In this document: positions 50,092-62,522 of the stretch, piece after piece
Position numbering within the stretch: position 1 is the stretch's first letter
Layout: every line of letters starts with the position of its first letter
Assembly (NCBI RefSeq): GCF_954871325.1
Contig: NC_088775.1
Coordinates: 92,336,334-92,400,333, forward strand
Direction: 5' to 3'
DNA from: Gordionus sp. m RMFG-2023
Taxonomy: Eukaryota > Nematomorpha > Gordioida > Chordodea > Parachordodidae
DNA length: 64,000 bases
Program-made: the position numbers and the translations under genes
The notes under the pieces: model-generated
What the model was told of the DNA's origin: nothing
Seen by the model: only the letters and a program-made list of their open reading frames with translations
Databases searched by the model: none

Positions 50092-50291
50092 NNNNNNNNN
50101 NNNNNNNNNNNNNNNNNNNNNNNNNNNNNNNNNNNNNNNNNNNNNNNNNNNNNNNNNNNNNNNNNNNNNNNNNNNNNNNNNNNNNNNNNNNNNNNNNNNN
50201 NNNNNNNNNNNNNNNNNNNNNNNNNNNNNNNNNNNNNNNNNNNNNNNNNNNNNNNNNNNNNNNNNNNNNNNNNNNNNNNNNNNNNNNNNNN
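50092..50291. other. Assembly gap, 200 N
   Basis: Exactly 200 unknown bases, the look of a fixed-size scaffold join. The true distance, and even the order across the join, are not shown by the sequence. Confidence 0.99.
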
Positions 50292-50439
50292 TTTTTAAAA
50301 AAAACCTATCTAAATTTATTCAATTTTATGTTAAAATTTTTATGTAAAATAAAAAAAAAACTAGACCGCCATATAACACGCATCTTTTATTTTGAGTAAT
50401 TTATACAAAAACGAATTTCTATATTTAAAATAAAAACCG

Positions 50440-50485
50440 GCCGAGCTCAACCGGGTCGGGTCGGGCCGGGCCGGGCCGGTTTTTA
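50440..50485. repeat. GC-rich family C core fragment
   Basis: It reads CCGGCCGAGCTCAACCGGGT then CGGGTCGGGCCGGGCCGGGC, flanked by AT-rich DNA. It matches the core of the GC-rich MITE family without recognisable ends. Confidence 0.4.
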
Positions 50486-50757
50486 AAAAAATTAAATATA
50501 CCGACAAATAAAATTTCGTTTTGATAAAGCCAAGGTAAAATATATTTGTTTTTATATATATAGGACTCTAGATTAAAATACCGTTTTTTAGAGGGTCAAG
50601 GGTAAAATATTAAAAAAAAATAAAAACTTAAAATGTAAATAAAAAATAAAAAATAATTTGATTTTTTTTTATATATAAAATTCATTAAATAGAAATTAAG
50701 TACTGACGGGTTAATATCTCTTCGGGGTGGGTTTTAGCTAGCGGCCCAATTAAGGTT

Positions 50758-50788
50758 TAAACCCTAAACCAAACCCTAACCCTACCCA
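50758..50788. repeat. Interstitial telomere-like repeats
   Basis: The segment reads ACCCTAAACCAAACCCTAAC then CCTACCC. Several CCCTAA units, the complement of the animal telomere repeat TTAGGG, lie close together with slight changes. It is very short, and chance or a degenerate repeat is possible. Confidence 0.4.
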
Positions 50789-51000
50789 AGTCCAATATGT
50801 AAGAAATCAAGATTTTTTAAAAAATAGAGGTCCAAAACCAATTTTTACCTTCCTGCGAGTAAAATCTTTCCGAAATCCCAAGTAATTTCTAAATATCCTA
50901 AATTACGAATAATCTATTTTTCTATTTATTTTGTTCTTATCCTGATTTTATTTTTATTTTATTGCATTCCTTTTAAATAAAAAAAATTTAGTATTTATGT

Positions 51001-51300
<300 letters not shown>

Positions 51301-51584
51301 TTTTAGAGTTTAGATAAGAAAATGATCGGTAAATCGGAGATAGAATAATGAATAAAAAGAATATTTTTTGAATAATTAACTTCTTTTATTATTATTATTA
51401 TTATCATTTTATTATTATTTTAATATGTTTTTTTTCTTCACAATCCAGTCTCTACCAGAACTTTAAGACGTATTTTTTTGTAATATTTTCACAACCTTAC
51501 GTTCCACTAGAAACGTAAGTTCGAGATGATTAAAGGTATTTTCGACTGGTGCTTACTTCTCACCGAAACTAGGTCTACAAAAAT

Positions 51585-51690
51585 TTTGAATCGAATAATT
51601 GTGCTATTCGTATTTGTACGAATCCAATAATTCGTTATTCGTTTTCACACGAATAATAAAATCATTATTCGATTCGATCCCAAATTTTTT
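51585..51690. repeat. ATTCG-rich repeat, first copy
   Basis: It contains GAATCGAATAATTGTGCTAT + TCG, CCAATAATTCGTTATTCG and ATTATTCGATTCGATCCC. The same motifs occur at 52890-53050. Each block is rich in short inverted ATTCGAAT words. Confidence 0.65.
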
Positions 51691-51820
51691 TCTCTGAAGC
51701 TTATAATAAAAAAATAAAAATAGATTGTATATTTACAAAAGTTAAACTATAAAACAGATGTGGATTTCTTTTTAACGTGACAACTTTTATAGGATCCGAC
51801 TGTAACTAATTGTCATTTAG

Positions 51821-52027
51821 TAGTGTTGTCTTTCAAAAATGGGCAAACTCAATATTTTATTGGGAAATAATATTATGCAACTCTTAAGATTTTTCTCATA
51901 AGTGGCACGAAGGAATCGAACATCTGTTAACGAAATCTCGAGGAATTGGACAATATTCTTCTGGCTAAAAATGTTGAGTTTGCCGGTTTTTAAAAATCGG
52001 CTCAAATCGGGCCGTTTAGCAACACTA
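51821..52027. mobile_element. MITE family B copy 14
   Basis: The ends are TAGTGTTGTCTTTCAAAAAT and CGGGCCGTTTAGCAACACTA. GTCAT follows the right end and GTCATTTA precedes the left end, a partial target duplication. The interior AATATTTTATTGGGAAATAA fits the family. Confidence 0.72.
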
Positions 52028-52269
52028 GTCATCATCAAAATTCTAAAAAAATGATAAGCCAAATCGAAATACAATGATTACATGGACGTCAATCATACTA
52101 ATCCCCCCCCCAAAAAAAAACCAGATTTTTTAGAAATTAGAAATTGCTTAAATAAAAAAATAATTAAATTCTTTTATGTAACTTATATTTCTCCTATCCA
52201 ATATTCCAAAATTTTGTCAAAATTTTTTATTTTTATTTTTTATTAACATCAAAATATAATTACGGAAAA

Positions 52270-52338
52270 TCTCCGGGATACCCTAGTGGATTTATGATGT
52301 GTGCATGGAAGCTAATGGCACCAGGTTCGATCCTGAAA
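52270..52338 (+). repeat. tRNA-derived SINE-like head
   Basis: GGGATACCCTAGTGGATTTA could be a worn A box, and CAGGTTCGATCCTG about 45 bases later is a good B box. Balanced sequence continues to about 52450, which suits a SINE body. It does not fold as a normal tRNA. Confidence 0.45.
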
Positions 52339-52889
52339 AGTAACTGTAAAAATTTTTCAGGTTTTTTTTTTCGATGACTTTTGTGAGCCTTAAGAAATGC
52401 CACGCCAGTCACCCGACAGGCTTGGACACCAGGGTGCTAGGATTACTTGTTCCAAACAACCAAAATATAAATTAGATAAAGGAGATAAAAAAGATAGCAT
52501 GAATAACATAAAGTGGAGAGAGATATCGAAGAAGCTTACCAGTATAAAAAGGTGAAAGCTAAAAGATAACATAATGCAGAAAAATATATAATTATGCTTA
52601 GATCCGAATTTGACAACAATCAGTTTTTTTCAAGTTTAAAGTTTTTCTAATGGTTTCTTCCTTTAATGATATTCTATTCTTTATTTTCATATTTGTCCCT
52701 ACCGAGAATAGCCGCTCATATATGAAGTTCTGAAGATCCCTGAAAGAACACAGATGAGTAATTCATATTATATTTAACTTTTGTATTCATTATACATATT
52801 TTCCTTAGTATTTTTTTTAAAATTAAGTTTATTGTCTTTATGTTATATGAGGTGGGAAGTAATTGTTTCAAAGAATTCCATTATTAAAA

Positions 52890-53050
52890 ATATTACAAAC
52901 AATATCGAATAATTCGAATCGATAAATAAAATTTGATATTCGGCGAATACTTTTTTCATTATTCGTATTCGATTCGAATTTTCGAATCAAATAGTTGTGC
53001 TATTCGCATTCGTAATACGGATCGGATCGAATCGAATACCGAATAATAAA
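52890..53050. repeat. ATTCG-rich repeat, second copy
   Basis: It contains ATCGAATAATTCGAATCGAT, TTCGAATCAAATAGTTGTGC + TATTCGCATTCG and GGATCGAATCGAATACCGAA. It shares the GTGCTATTCG block with 51585-51690 in the same orientation. The two could be ends or fragments of one larger element. Confidence 0.6.
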
Positions 53051-54140
53051 TGATTTCTCTTTAGGCTTAATTGAAACAGCAACAAATTTGTTAAAATGAT
53101 CAATTAAATTGGAATAAACTAAAATTGTTCTGTCCGTATTGGCTTAACCAATGGATAAATTAAGATAATAAATTTAGACTCTCTATGGTTCAACATTGTA
53201 TAGATTTTTCAAGATCCAAATTGCAGACTCACCTGCATATACCCCAATCCATATTACCCACCATAATCTACTAACATTGAAGAAAGAAGAAAATGAAGTC
53301 TTTAATTTAAGATTTATCAATTCCACGATAATATTAATAATTGAACACAAAATTAAATTTTTTTTTATAATGATCTATTATAATTTTATATGGTCTATAT
53401 AACTCATTTTTTGGCTAATGATTCCACCCCCCCCCCCCCCAGATTACCATGAATTTAAATAATTTAACCCGATGGAGATTTTTATAAATCTAATTGTAAT
53501 TATATTTAGGCATCTCATCTTTAGAGCATTCAAACCATTAATTTCAGATAAAATACTCTTAATCAATATTAAGTATAGACATTTCACGTAAATTAGAAAA
53601 ATTAATGTCGAAATTGTTTGAAATTTTTATGTGCCAATTTTAAAAAAAAAAGGTTCCTAATACAACATATTTTAAATATATTTAATTAAAAGTAAGTTCC
53701 TTCAATAAAATTCAATTACCAATTCCATTTTTATATTGTAGTATACAAATTCTCCTATTATAAAAAGGACAAAATAAACATTAAAAACAAATAATTTCAA
53801 AAATACTGCATACAAGCCCTAAATTTTTGTATTATTTCGCCTTGATAAATCTAAAAAAAAAACGCAATATGTTCTTTTAAGCCTCCATCTCTCCCCTTTG
53901 TAAAATTTCATTTTTTTTTTACCTTTAGCTAAAAAAAATTGAATTTTCAATTCGACTTCGCTATACGAATCTAAGTATTATACTTTAAATTTATTAGTTT
54001 TTTAAATTCATAACAATTAATTCTTAATATTTATATACATTAAATTTCAACGAAATCTTAATTATTCTACGTCTTAAAATTCGATCGAAGGAACCTATAA
54101 AAAAAAGTATGTTTTTTTCTCTCTTTCTTAAGGCTATGTC
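53051..54140. other. AT-rich intergenic DNA
   Basis: No gene is supported. The open stretch at 53196-53402 lacks a recognisable product. A poly-C run is at 53427-53441. Confidence 0.5.
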
Positions 54141-54433
54141 CAATGATATATAATAATACCCAGACTGATGAATGCACTCGTAAAAAGCGTCGTCGAATGC
54201 GTATCGTATCAGCTGGAGCAGCCATTTTGGTAACCAATATTAGTAATTTATTCTCGTGTTAAAAACTAAATAAAGTTTGCGTTCGGACATAGAAAAGAAA
54301 ATGACATCTCGTTTTAAAATTTTTTTAACATTGATATGGGTAAACTAAAATGGCGCCACCAGCTGTTTTTCATTGATGTATACACTTTTATTGAGTGCAT
54401 GGTCAGTCTAGGTAATAATTACATGTCATTTGG
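54141..54433. mobile_element. Palindromic element family D copy 4 (complete)
   Basis: The most complete single copy. The ends are CAATGATATATAATAATACC + CAGACTGATG and CATGGTCAGTCTAGGTAATA + ATTACATGTCATTTGG. The internal inverted modules are ATCAGCTGGAGCAGCCATTT + TGGTAACC and GGGTAAACTAAAATGGCGCC + ACCAGCTG. Short outer bases (CTATG) repeat on both sides. It has no coding capacity. Confidence 0.75.
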
Positions 54434-57170
54434 ACTATGGTACAAAATCCATTTTTTTTTTTAAAAAAAATTCGAAAAGTTTGAAAAGTTTTGTAAAATT
54501 TTAAAAAATCATCTTTATATCTTCGGGAAAATTTATAAAATTTTCAAGAATTTATGTTTTTGGTCATAATTTTACTTTTTATATTTAAAATAACTTATAT
54601 TTGTATTTTTCGATACTTTTGGACACCACTTTTCTTGTTATTTTTTGTGCAACCAAGACCCGGATATAAAACGAATTTTAAAAAAATTTAAAAATTTGCC
54701 ACGATGCTATTGGATAAAAATCAAACCACCAATCCAAACAAATCTCACTAATTTTTGGCCTAAACTTACTCTTTTTCTTAACAAATCATCAATTATTTTT
54801 TTAAAATTAACAGTTCGTATGAATATCTGTCTAAGGTTTTATTTCTAATAATTAAGTATAGCAAGACCCATTAAGAACAGACGGGGTAGAAGGGGAAATT
54901 CCTCCATATTAGGGAATTTGTATGTTAACTCGTAAATATCAGCTGATAAATTTACTCCAACGATCTCTATCTCTCTCTCTCTCCCCCAAGAAAAATGCAT
55001 AAAATATATTTAATTCAAAAATATTCGCAAAAAAAATATGAAAAACCAAAATTATTTTTAAAAAAATTCTGATATGGCCAAAGACTTCCAATAAAATTCC
55101 TGGAGAAAAATTGACCTAAATACTCTCTTCACCTTCAAAATCCGAGCTGCGCCTATGGTAATACCATTATTGTGATTCCTTAGATCATCATCAATTTATT
55201 GAGAACATAAATTCTGGTAGAAAGATAGCACACCATCTACCATAAGGGATTTATATTTGAAAAAAATTCCAGTTTTTAGACCTAGGCAAAAAAGAAGATA
55301 GGATTCTATGAAAAATGGCGAAAATCGGCACGACTCTACTCCGGAAATACAATCCGAGAATTCTTGTGAATGAAAAGTAACTTAACATCTTACCTCAGAA
55401 GATTACATTTGATAAGATATCCTTTTCTAAAAGAAATCTTATTTGCATCACATTATTTCAGATGGAAAACAGCGATGGTCACAATTTGATTGGCTTATTA
55501 CAAAAGAGGGGAAATTAGAATTCTAGCAGAGCGCTTTCACCGTATCCTGTTAAGTTTCTAGATACGAGGATAGGGTTTCATGAGTACATGAGTCCAAGTA
55601 TCTTTATATATGATATATTAAATGCTAAGAAATATCCTCCATAATTCAAAACTCATATACGAAATGAGAAACGGTGTTGAGCTCATTTGACTTGAAGTCT
55701 TATTAAATTACCGTCTAAAAATTTCTGAAGCATTAGGTGAGATAGCATTGGTACGTGGAATGAATTCTATAATGCCAGCTTTCAAACATAATTTGTTCTT
55801 AGGGCTACACCATCTAATGTAGGTGTGGCGTTTGTTCCATAATCTAACATTATGGAGAGAGTAAAATTATTTAGTTGCCCTATAAATATATAGAAATATA
55901 TATTTTTTTTACTAGTATTTTTACATCCTCGGATATAGGACTTCTCAAAATAGGGAAATAAGCTCAGATGAGTTATTCATTCTCCCAATATTTAGGCCAA
56001 GGTATCAAATTAATTTTCAACATAATCCTCTAGGGAATACGCAATGGCCGACAAACATCCTGCTATACAATTGAGTGAGAGTCATCATTAGACTCGTAGA
56101 CTTCTTTTAATCCCCAAAAATCATTTATTTTTTGCTATAGAAGTTCTGTTTTGGATGAAGATAACATCCAAGAAAATCTGCGAATAAATATTTTGCTTTT
56201 AACGCATTTATATTGGTTCCCTGTTCTTAATCACTCAATGTCTTTTCTGTATGTGCCGGTAGTAATTGATGGAGAAGCTTCTTTAGATTAAAATTTGAAT
56301 TATATCTCTTTAAATATATAATATTGCATATATATGCGCCATTTTATTTGGTAATAAGGAATGTAATACTCTAACAGGATTGGCGCCCAGTGCAATTTGA
56401 AAAGTGGATGGATGTTATAAAGTTGAAAGAATATTCAAGGCATAATTTTACAGGAACCATCCCATCTTTATAATTCCTTCCAAGCAATTCTACCATGCTG
56501 AACATTATAAATCTCAAATTTTCATTCACATAAATCGTACTTGAGCTTATCCCTATAACATACCGGGGTTATAAAAGTGAGATCCGTCTGCAATTAGAGG
56601 CAATATAAAGGTTATGCTTTATGCCGCTGTATTGATCTAATAAAGGGCTAACTTATTTGGCATGACCATCAAGGTATTTATCATCATAATTTAATAAGTT
56701 AGTTGCTTGGGGGATAATAATCCGAGATATTCTACTGATAATTTGGTAATCGTTGTTGTTTTTTTGTATATTTATTCATAACTTTGAACAGGACCACAGC
56801 ATATAGGAAGTGGATGAAGAAGGTACATCTTATGATGCATCACAATAATTTACATCATCAAAACTTCAAAAAAAGAATAGATTATATAAAAATGAATCTG
56901 AAATTAATGCCCTATTACAAAAACGTTATATATATATATATATTAGATACTAATCGATCATCAAGTTAGGTCAAATATTTTTTATTAAGAAAAAATAAAT
57001 ATAAATATAAACATAACTAAAATAATTTAAATCATATACCTAAATAATTAAAATCATATCTAAAATACTTTAAATCATATACCTAAATAATTTAAATCAT
57101 ACCACAAAAGGTATAAAAACTAAAACTATTAACACGTGAACCAAAGAAAGACTAGAATATTCACTCAACC
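54434..57170. other. Intergenic DNA with degraded repeat-like stretches
   Basis: From about 55060 to 56760 the base composition is more balanced than the flanks, like the decayed LINE at 12.4-14.3 kb, but I could not match any frame to a known protein. A short tandem repeat, AAATCATATACCTAAATAAT, occurs at about 57010-57100. No gene is called. Confidence 0.45.
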
Positions 57171-57362
57171 TTGATTTCCATCTCTGATATAGCCTCTTCT
57201 GGCATTAGATTCCGAAATGTCACCTTCACGGAGTATGATCAAGAGGAGAATATTAGCATTTTTGTTAGATTTATTTTTGCGGCGCACCTTCCAGCATATG
57301 GATTTATTTTTTTAAATATTTTATTTCTAAAATTTCGTATATTCATAATTTTTAATAAATAA
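57171..57362 (+). other. Possible isolated exon-like open segment
   Basis: The first 45 codons (SDIASSGIRFRNVTFTEYDQ, then HLPAYGF) look protein-like, and HLPAYGF faintly recalls the end of a GH38 alpha-mannosidase strand. The rest is low-complexity, and no start, partner exon or splice pair was found. It may be a gene fragment or chance. Confidence 0.2.
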
Positions 57363-57534
57363 AAAAAGGTTTTTGTTTATTAATTTTTTTGATGTAAAAT
57401 CCAAATTCTAACATAATAAATTAAATAATCCACTTAAATTTTTTTTTTTATACCTAATGGCTGAAAGTGTCGTCGGGATGAAGTGTCCCGTGATAGGGTG
57501 TCGGGTGATAAAATGTGGCTCTTCCATTCGTGAT

Positions 57535-57935
57535 TGGTACAACATCACGTGGGATTTTTCATTATCGTTTATTTGTGATTTACCGTCATTTTCGCGTTTT
57601 CCGTAATTTGTGATTGGCTAACTAGTTAGTTTATATTAAATATTGCTAACGCTATTTTATAATAAAAAAAAATTCTTAAAGAAAATTTTTTCTTTTTTTT
57701 ACCTGATATAAAGAGGGTAGTATGAGACCTGCAAAACCATTTGAATGGCCCTTCTAATCCTGGATTTTTTTTTAAAAAAATTTTGTCAATCATGATTGGC
57801 CATTTACGCCAATAGATGTTTAATTTTGAATTGAATAATTTTAAGATGACAGTGAAGCAAAACTATTTATCTCACTTTCAGATAAACCTGTATGGTAATA
57901 TATAAATAAAGGCGTGTTAAATTTTTTCAGAGAGC
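57535..57935 (+). promoter_or_regulatory. Promoter region of GT31 gene C
   Basis: TATAAATA lies at 57901-57908. About 25-30 bases later TTTTTTCAGAGAGC (around 57924-57937) offers an initiator-like TCAGA start. The ATG follows some 100 bases downstream at 58034. Further up are CCAAT-type boxes in both orientations (GTGATTGGT about 57530, GTGATTGGC about 57611, CATGATTGGCC about 57790) and ATCACGTGGG (E-box-like, about 57545). The spacing is that of a classic TATA promoter. Confidence 0.5.
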
Positions 57936-58033
57936 TTTGTACACATTAAATTTTATAAAATATAAACAATGTTTGCTAATCATAAAAATAATTATTTATA
58001 GGTTAGATAATCGGTGTTTAATCGCGTTTTTTC

Positions 58034-59467
58034 ATGAATTTGAAGAAAGGTATAAGAGTTTTGGTGGTTACTTGCTCGCTGTTATGCATAGTTACATTAT
58101 TATTTTTTAATCTAAATACCAGTATAAACAAGAATCGTAACAATTATTATCCTCTATCGAAAAATGATGAATGTTTAAAACGGCTAAAATCCAATTATAC
58201 TATGTTGAATGGATTTTTTCTGGAAAAAAGTGTATCGCTGAAAGATTTACCTCAGGATTTCGAATTTCTAATCAATCCCGAAAACATGTGTTATGCAAAG
58301 GTGGCAGATGAATCGTTAGATCCCCTGTCTCGAAAAGATGCGAGAAGACCCGAGGATATATTCATAATAACGATGATACACACGAGCGCCAACCATTTCG
58401 ATTTGAGGGAATCAATTAGAGAAACGTACGGTTCTGTCAAGGAGTACTTCAATTATAAAATTCGCCTCGTATTTATAGTAGGAACTACTCCAGACAAATC
58501 AGTTCAAAACCATATAACCAATGAGAGTGAAGTCCACGGCGATATCGTTCAAGCCTCATTTCGTGACGCGTACCGAAATCTGACTTACAAAATAGCGATG
58601 GGTTTTAAATGGATCTCGTATTATTGTCCTCACGCCAAATTCATTCTCAAATTAGACGACGATTACTATACGGATATCTTTCAAGTCGTCAGCACCTTAG
58701 ATTACTTCGATAAAACGTACGGTTCTTACCTGATTCAAAATATAGACAAAATTAGACCGAAAGAAAGGTTATTGCCGTACGTAAATAATCAGTCTACTAT
58801 TCTGCCCAAGGAAACCTTCGCTAACGTCATCAGCGATCTTAAGCTGCGCAGGGCCTTTATGAATCACCCAACAAAATCGTCCACCAATGAGAACGCGACT
58901 TTTAGCACATCACGTGATATAAATTGCGATAAAAAAAGGTACACCATCTTCGACACGGACCCAGATCTTTCCAGAGAATACCGAGAACTGTTCGGAACTG
59001 AGGAACGTCTAAGAGACGTACTTTTTTGCTCCATCAAGTTCAACACGATAGTTTTACGCGACGTAGACTCCAAATGGAGCGTCGCGGATAATGAGTACAC
59101 GGGAAATTATTACGAACCCTTTTGCGTGGGCAATGTCATGATACTGACCCCGCCTTCGGCTTACAAACTTTACAAGGCCTATTTCACTCAGCCATATTTC
59201 TTCATAGACGATGCTCACGTGACCGGTAAATTGGCGCGAATGACTGGCACGCTCATGATTAACGCGGAAAATATAATTCATCAAGAGGAAGACATTTTGA
59301 ATTTGTGGGTAAAGGAAGACCAGCTGATCATGAACGATCCACCTTGGGTCACCTCCTCGAAATTTAAGTATATAGTTAACGGCAATGGCGCTAGCAGAGA
59401 AAATATGAAGAAATATTGGAACAAAACGCTGATCGGCCACAATCGCCATGACCGATTTTTTGATTGA
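58034..59467 (+). CDS. GT31 family glycosyltransferase C (canonical beta-1,3-GalT/GlcNAcT-like)
   Basis: This is a 477-residue intronless type II membrane protein. The anchor is residues 9-26 (VLVVTCSLLCIVTLLFF) after a Lys/Arg-rich tip. GT31 motifs run in order: FIITMIHTSANHFDLRESIR + ETYG (110-133), RLVFIVGTTPDK (144-155), EVHGDIVQASFRDAYRNLTY (166-185), LKLDDDYY (205-212) with the canonical DDD metal site, YYEPFCVGNVMILTP (359-373) and IDDAHVTGKLARMTG (391-405), the usual ED-V-TG position. Two long inserts, about 212-345, distinguish it from vertebrate enzymes. It shares no stem sequence with genes A and B, so it is a separate branch. It likely elongates glycans with UDP-Gal or UDP-GlcNAc in the Golgi; the exact acceptor cannot be read from sequence. 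Four or more N-glycosylation sequons are present. Confidence 0.92.
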   Translation: MNLKKGIRVLVVTCSLLCIVTLLFFNLNTSINKNRNNYYPLSKNDECLKRLKSNYTMLNGFFLEKSVSLKDLPQDFEFLINPENMCYAKVADESLDPLSRKDARRPEDIFIITMIHTSANHFDLRESIRETYGSVKEYFNYKIRLVFIVGTTPDKSVQNHITNESEVHGDIVQASFRDAYRNLTYKIAMGFKWISYYCPHAKFILKLDDDYYTDIFQVVSTLDYFDKTYGSYLIQNIDKIRPKERLLPYVNNQSTILPKETFANVISDLKLRRAFMNHPTKSSTNENATFSTSRDINCDKKRYTIFDTDPDLSREYRELFGTEERLRDVLFCSIKFNTIVLRDVDSKWSVADNEYTGNYYEPFCVGNVMILTPPSAYKLYKAYFTQPYFFIDDAHVTGKLARMTGTLMINAENIIHQEEDILNLWVKEDQLIMNDPPWVTSSKFKYIVNGNGASRENMKKYWNKTLIGHNRHDRFFD

Positions 59468-59484
59468 TGGATGCCATTTTCTTG

Positions 59485-59490
59485 AATAAA
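59485..59490 (+). terminator. Polyadenylation signal of GT31 gene C
   Basis: AATAAA lies 18 bases after the stop codon, followed by T-rich DNA. The 3' UTR would be very short. Confidence 0.6.
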
Positions 59491-62400
59491 ATTGAATGAA
59501 TTTATATATCTATTTTCATAATTTTACTCAATTCATTTTGTTATAAATATTAAACATTATGTAGGTTTTACTGGAGTTTTTTTTTTCCTAAATTGGTTTA
59601 TCATATGTGATTTGTAAAAATTTTCTTAAATTCTATTAATTATTATGCAATCAACAAAGAAAGAAAGAAAGAAAGAGAGAAAGAAGAAAAAAATTGGCGT
59701 CAGTTGTTGCTGAAATAGAATTTGAGATCTTCTTTACTAGTAAAATACTTTCAGTATATATATATATAATAAAGTAGGGGAGACCTTATGCCGAACCCTA
59801 AAAAAGCAAACCCTAATAAAATTAAAAGTATACTTTACTATTTTTAACAAATCATTTTGTTCAGCTCTATCAATTTTATGGTAGGTTTAAATTTCAAAAA
59901 AAAAAACATATCTAATTACATTTTTTTTTTTTCAAAATTTAATTTTTTGGCAACGAGTGAAACCGAGACTTTGCTCGGGGCTATTATGAGCTCTGCTTTA
60001 ATTTTTCAACATAAAATTTATAAAAAAAATTTTTTATTTACAACATATCTAATGATCTAAAAGGCATAAAAAGTAATATATAAAATCATTTATAAACAAA
60101 ACATTCCCAATCTTTGCAATTAAAAAAGAAGGAGATTAGTATTGCAACATCTTCCATCAAAATTTTTTTTTTAAAGATTATTACGTTTCAAAAGACTCAA
60201 AAGGGACTTTAAATCAAATAAATACCATCAATATTAATATTTTTCCTGGTTTTGATTGTTGTTTGCGGAAGGATATTATATTACTATTGAAATTATTCTG
60301 GATAGTATTTGTTGTAGATTGTAATATTTTTTTTTATATATTAGAAATTTCAATCATTTCAGATTAATTTTTTTTTATCGTTTTTTGATGGAAAAAGTGA
60401 TTTTTTATTCATTGATTTTTTTTTAATGAAAATTACGGATATTATGTTTTTTTTTTTAATAAAAGATTTGAAAAACTATTTTTGTATAATAAAAATTGCC
60501 AGGTTATTTAGATAGTGACATTTCAGTAAGTATATCTTTTATTTGTGGATCTTGGCCAATTAATTAAGTTAGTTTTTCTTTTATATTGTTCACGGTTCCT
60601 ACTTTTTTGGGTTTGTTTTAGTATTATTATAAAGTCATTGAGAATAATCTATTAAAATATATAATAACATATTATTGATGCATTTAAAAAAAATATATTT
60701 ATTAAATAATGATTTTTAAGGTATACACCCAAGCCGAAGGCCCATTTAAGAGGGGTCTGGGGGCTTGTGTTGACCCTCCTCTTAGCAAAATTCCTAGCTA
60801 CGCCACCGCACGTGATCAATTACTACATTTTACCACATTGAAAACCAGTTCTTGATTTGTTATGATTCTTTTTATAATTATTTTTTTTTGCACACTTTAA
60901 ACGAACATTTTTCTTACCAATTACTATTTTTTGATTTATTTTTATCTTCTTTTATTTGCTCTCGCCGTGACCTTTTTTTTTATTCCATGTTAAAAAATGG
61001 TGGGAAAAGGCTCGTTCTAACCCCGTTTAAAAAATATAGTTCCAAACGCCAACACTTTGATCAAAATCATATTTTTGAAGTATCTATAATATCAATTTTA
61101 TTCGGGAAAATTTGATATTTTATATAAAATAGGACTATATTTCTGGGTGGTAAAAATGTGTATTTAGATCTTTATTTTTTGATAGTGAATAAAGGCTTAA
61201 AAGGTTACTTTTTTGCAGGTACGAATCATATATTGCATTTTAAAAAAAAATCTTTAAGCTGTCCGATAGAAATAAAATTATCGACGCATGTACAATATAT
61301 AATTATATAGTTTTGATAAAAAAAAAAAAATAATTATTCACTTAGAAGATTAATACTCTAGAAAATAAAGCCAGGTATCACTATAACCCCGGGTTCATTA
61401 TAATCACCGTCCCTTATTTATGAAAGTTTTATAATATATTATGATAGTTTAAAAAAAATATTTAAATACCTTTATAAATTCTCTATTAAATTTGGCTTAA
61501 CATTTGGAAGCACTAATTCTAGTATTATAGCCATATGGCCTGTATAAAGGAATAATAGAAAAAAAAACATTGCTGTCAATCTTAACATTAAAAATCAACT
61601 CAAGTCATATATTCTAAAGATTTTTTTTTCTTCTTATATTTAGTGCTTATAATTGTATATTTTAGATATTATAAAGAAGAAGAAATAAAAAATAATTGTT
61701 AATGTTGGCATCAATGGCCAGAATTTAATAATATAGAAAATGCTAAATATCTAATTTTGCTCTCATGTTTACTACTTAAATAATTCCTAAATCAATTTTT
61801 GCGATAAACCAGGAAAGAGAAAATCATGTTTAAAAAAAAATGAAATTTTTGAAGTTACACTTTAAAGTTAATTTTTAAATTTATATAACTTTAGTAAATT
61901 TAAAATTGCTTTACCTTTGGTAGATGGTTTTTAAAAGAATAAAGAATATAATAGTAAAATTAGAAAAATTCCGAAATTGATATCCTAACAGAGCTAAGTA
62001 TATGGAATCAAAATATCTGGTTCGCGTAATATTCAATGCTTAGCTATCATATCTAATACTAAATTTCCAGAGAACCACAAAAAAAAAGGTATAATCATTA
62101 CTCAAATAGAAAACAATGATATCACGCCAATCGGGAAATCAGCTCAAACTTCTTGGAAGCATTGCTTATGTTTATAAACAATATTAATCTGCTTAGACCC
62201 TTAAATGAAAAAACATTTAAAAATTAAGACTTGATTTTTCACCAATAATTTTCTTTATAATTTCGTTTTTAACGTGGGTATTCAAAATAGAGAGATCTGT
62301 AACGGGTGAGGCGCGCATGCGCAATTTTAATTTTTTAAACCCGACCTCCTATTTTTTCCATAAAAAAATTTCTTTAACGCCATTCCTGATCATTTGGTAT

Positions 62401-62522
62401 AACATTTTCCCACCCATCCATACGCCCTCAATGTTTAAAATTTTTTTTGAACGCCACCCCGTTTTTATAGACCTCTAGTTTCATAATTATAAACAAAACA
62501 AATAAAATGTAGAAAAGAAATT
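59491..62522. other. AT-rich intergenic DNA
   Basis: No gene is supported. A short GAAA-rich run is at 59658-59690. The open stretches at 59857-60060 and 60852-61115 are low-complexity and unsupported. A repeat end is listed separately at 60720-60812. Confidence 0.5.
60720..60812 (-). mobile_element. Transposon terminal fragment (GTGGCGTAGCTAGG type)
   Basis: The segment ends in CCTAGCTACGCCACCGCACG. Its inverse, GGTGGCGTAGCTAGG, is close to the CAGTGGCGTAGCTAGG end common in animal DNA transposons. GGGGTCTGGGGGCTTGTG and GACCCTCCTCTTAGCAAAAT also fit such an end. Only one end is seen. Confidence 0.45.

Noticed and set aside
53196-53402. Possible exon (IADSPAYTPIHITHHNLL)
   Set aside because: No domain, no partner exon and no convincing donor; low-complexity tail.
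56784-56969. His-rich open frame with MMHHNNLHHQ
   Set aside because: It faintly recalled a GH38 alpha-mannosidase motif, but the key pattern is absent and the frame ends in TA repeats.
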